From Thermodesulfobacteriota bacterium (GTDB taxonomy: Bacteria; Desulfobacterota; Thermodesulfobacteria; Thermodesulfobacteriales; Thermodesulfatatoraceae): a stretch of DNA of 13,186 nucleotides. The notes under the pieces are model-generated. The model saw nothing but the letters and a program-made list of their open reading frames with translations, made no database searches and was not told the DNA's origin. The stretch spans positions 1 through 13,186 of the forward strand of contig JAADCO010000163.1 in the NCBI GenBank assembly GCA_013154385.1. Direction: 5' to 3'. Made by a program: the position numbers and the translations under genes. This document shows, in pieces, positions 13,139 to 13,186 of the stretch. The stretch's first letter is position 1. Each line of letters opens with the position of its first letter.

Positions 13139-13186
13139 ATTTCGTGCGTTAAAGAAATGACCCCTGCCATAACACCCTTCTGCCCC

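Noticed and set aside
1..13186. CRISPR array, IS element, tRNA or rRNA
   Set aside because: No regularly spaced long repeats, transposase motifs, terminal inverted repeats, tRNA cloverleaf or rRNA-like sequence was seen on either strand.

Overview
The window looks like chromosomal DNA from a thermophilic, anaerobic, sulfur-metabolising member of the Thermodesulfobacteriota or a related deltaproteobacterial lineage. This placement is an inference. It rests on a tetrahaem class III (c3-like) cytochrome, a trihaem c7-like cytochrome, a periplasmic four-cluster ferredoxin with an NrfD-type membrane protein, a two-gene SUF-like Fe-S assembly system, and proteins rich in Lys, Glu and Arg. No rRNA, tRNA, transposase, integrase or CRISPR array was seen.

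Left part (1-4518, all on the minus strand). In transcription order this holds sufC and a sufB/sufD-like gene that overlap by 34 bases, a rho-independent terminator, a sodium:solute symporter, a GC-rich hairpin, and the start of a membrane-anchored TPR protein that runs off the left edge. sufC is divergent from alr across a 92-base promoter region.

Middle part (4611-6812, plus strand). An alanine racemase with a TTG start is followed without a gap by tatB and tatC (overlaps of 1 and 14 bases). After 194 non-coding bases comes a redox cluster at 7007-8665: a tetrahaem cytochrome, a strong terminator, a four-cluster Fe-S protein with a canonical RRSFLK Tat signal, and a trihaem cytochrome, closed by a second terminator. 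The Fe-S protein is a natural substrate for the Tat system encoded just upstream.

Right part (8805-13138, plus strand). A sigma-54-dependent activator with three PAS domains carries a repeated Cys pattern. It is followed by a 371-base control region. That region contains two copies of a 15-bp palindromic element exactly 22 bp apart, then a good -24/-12 sigma-54 promoter, then a leader hairpin. Downstream are a 72-residue small membrane protein, a doubtful 40-codon ORF, an NrfD/PsrC/DsrP-family integral membrane protein, a hairpin, and a MerR-family regulator with extra cysteines.

Taken together, 7007-13138 reads as a self-contained redox module. It would be a quinone-interacting NrfD protein plus periplasmic Fe-S protein plus two multihaem cytochromes, with no molybdopterin catalytic subunit. 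The NrfD half appears to sit under its own PAS/sigma-54 sensor. The module resembles in outline the DsrOP, Hmc, Qrc and Cbc-type quinone:cytochrome complexes, but its gene order and its control region are unusual.
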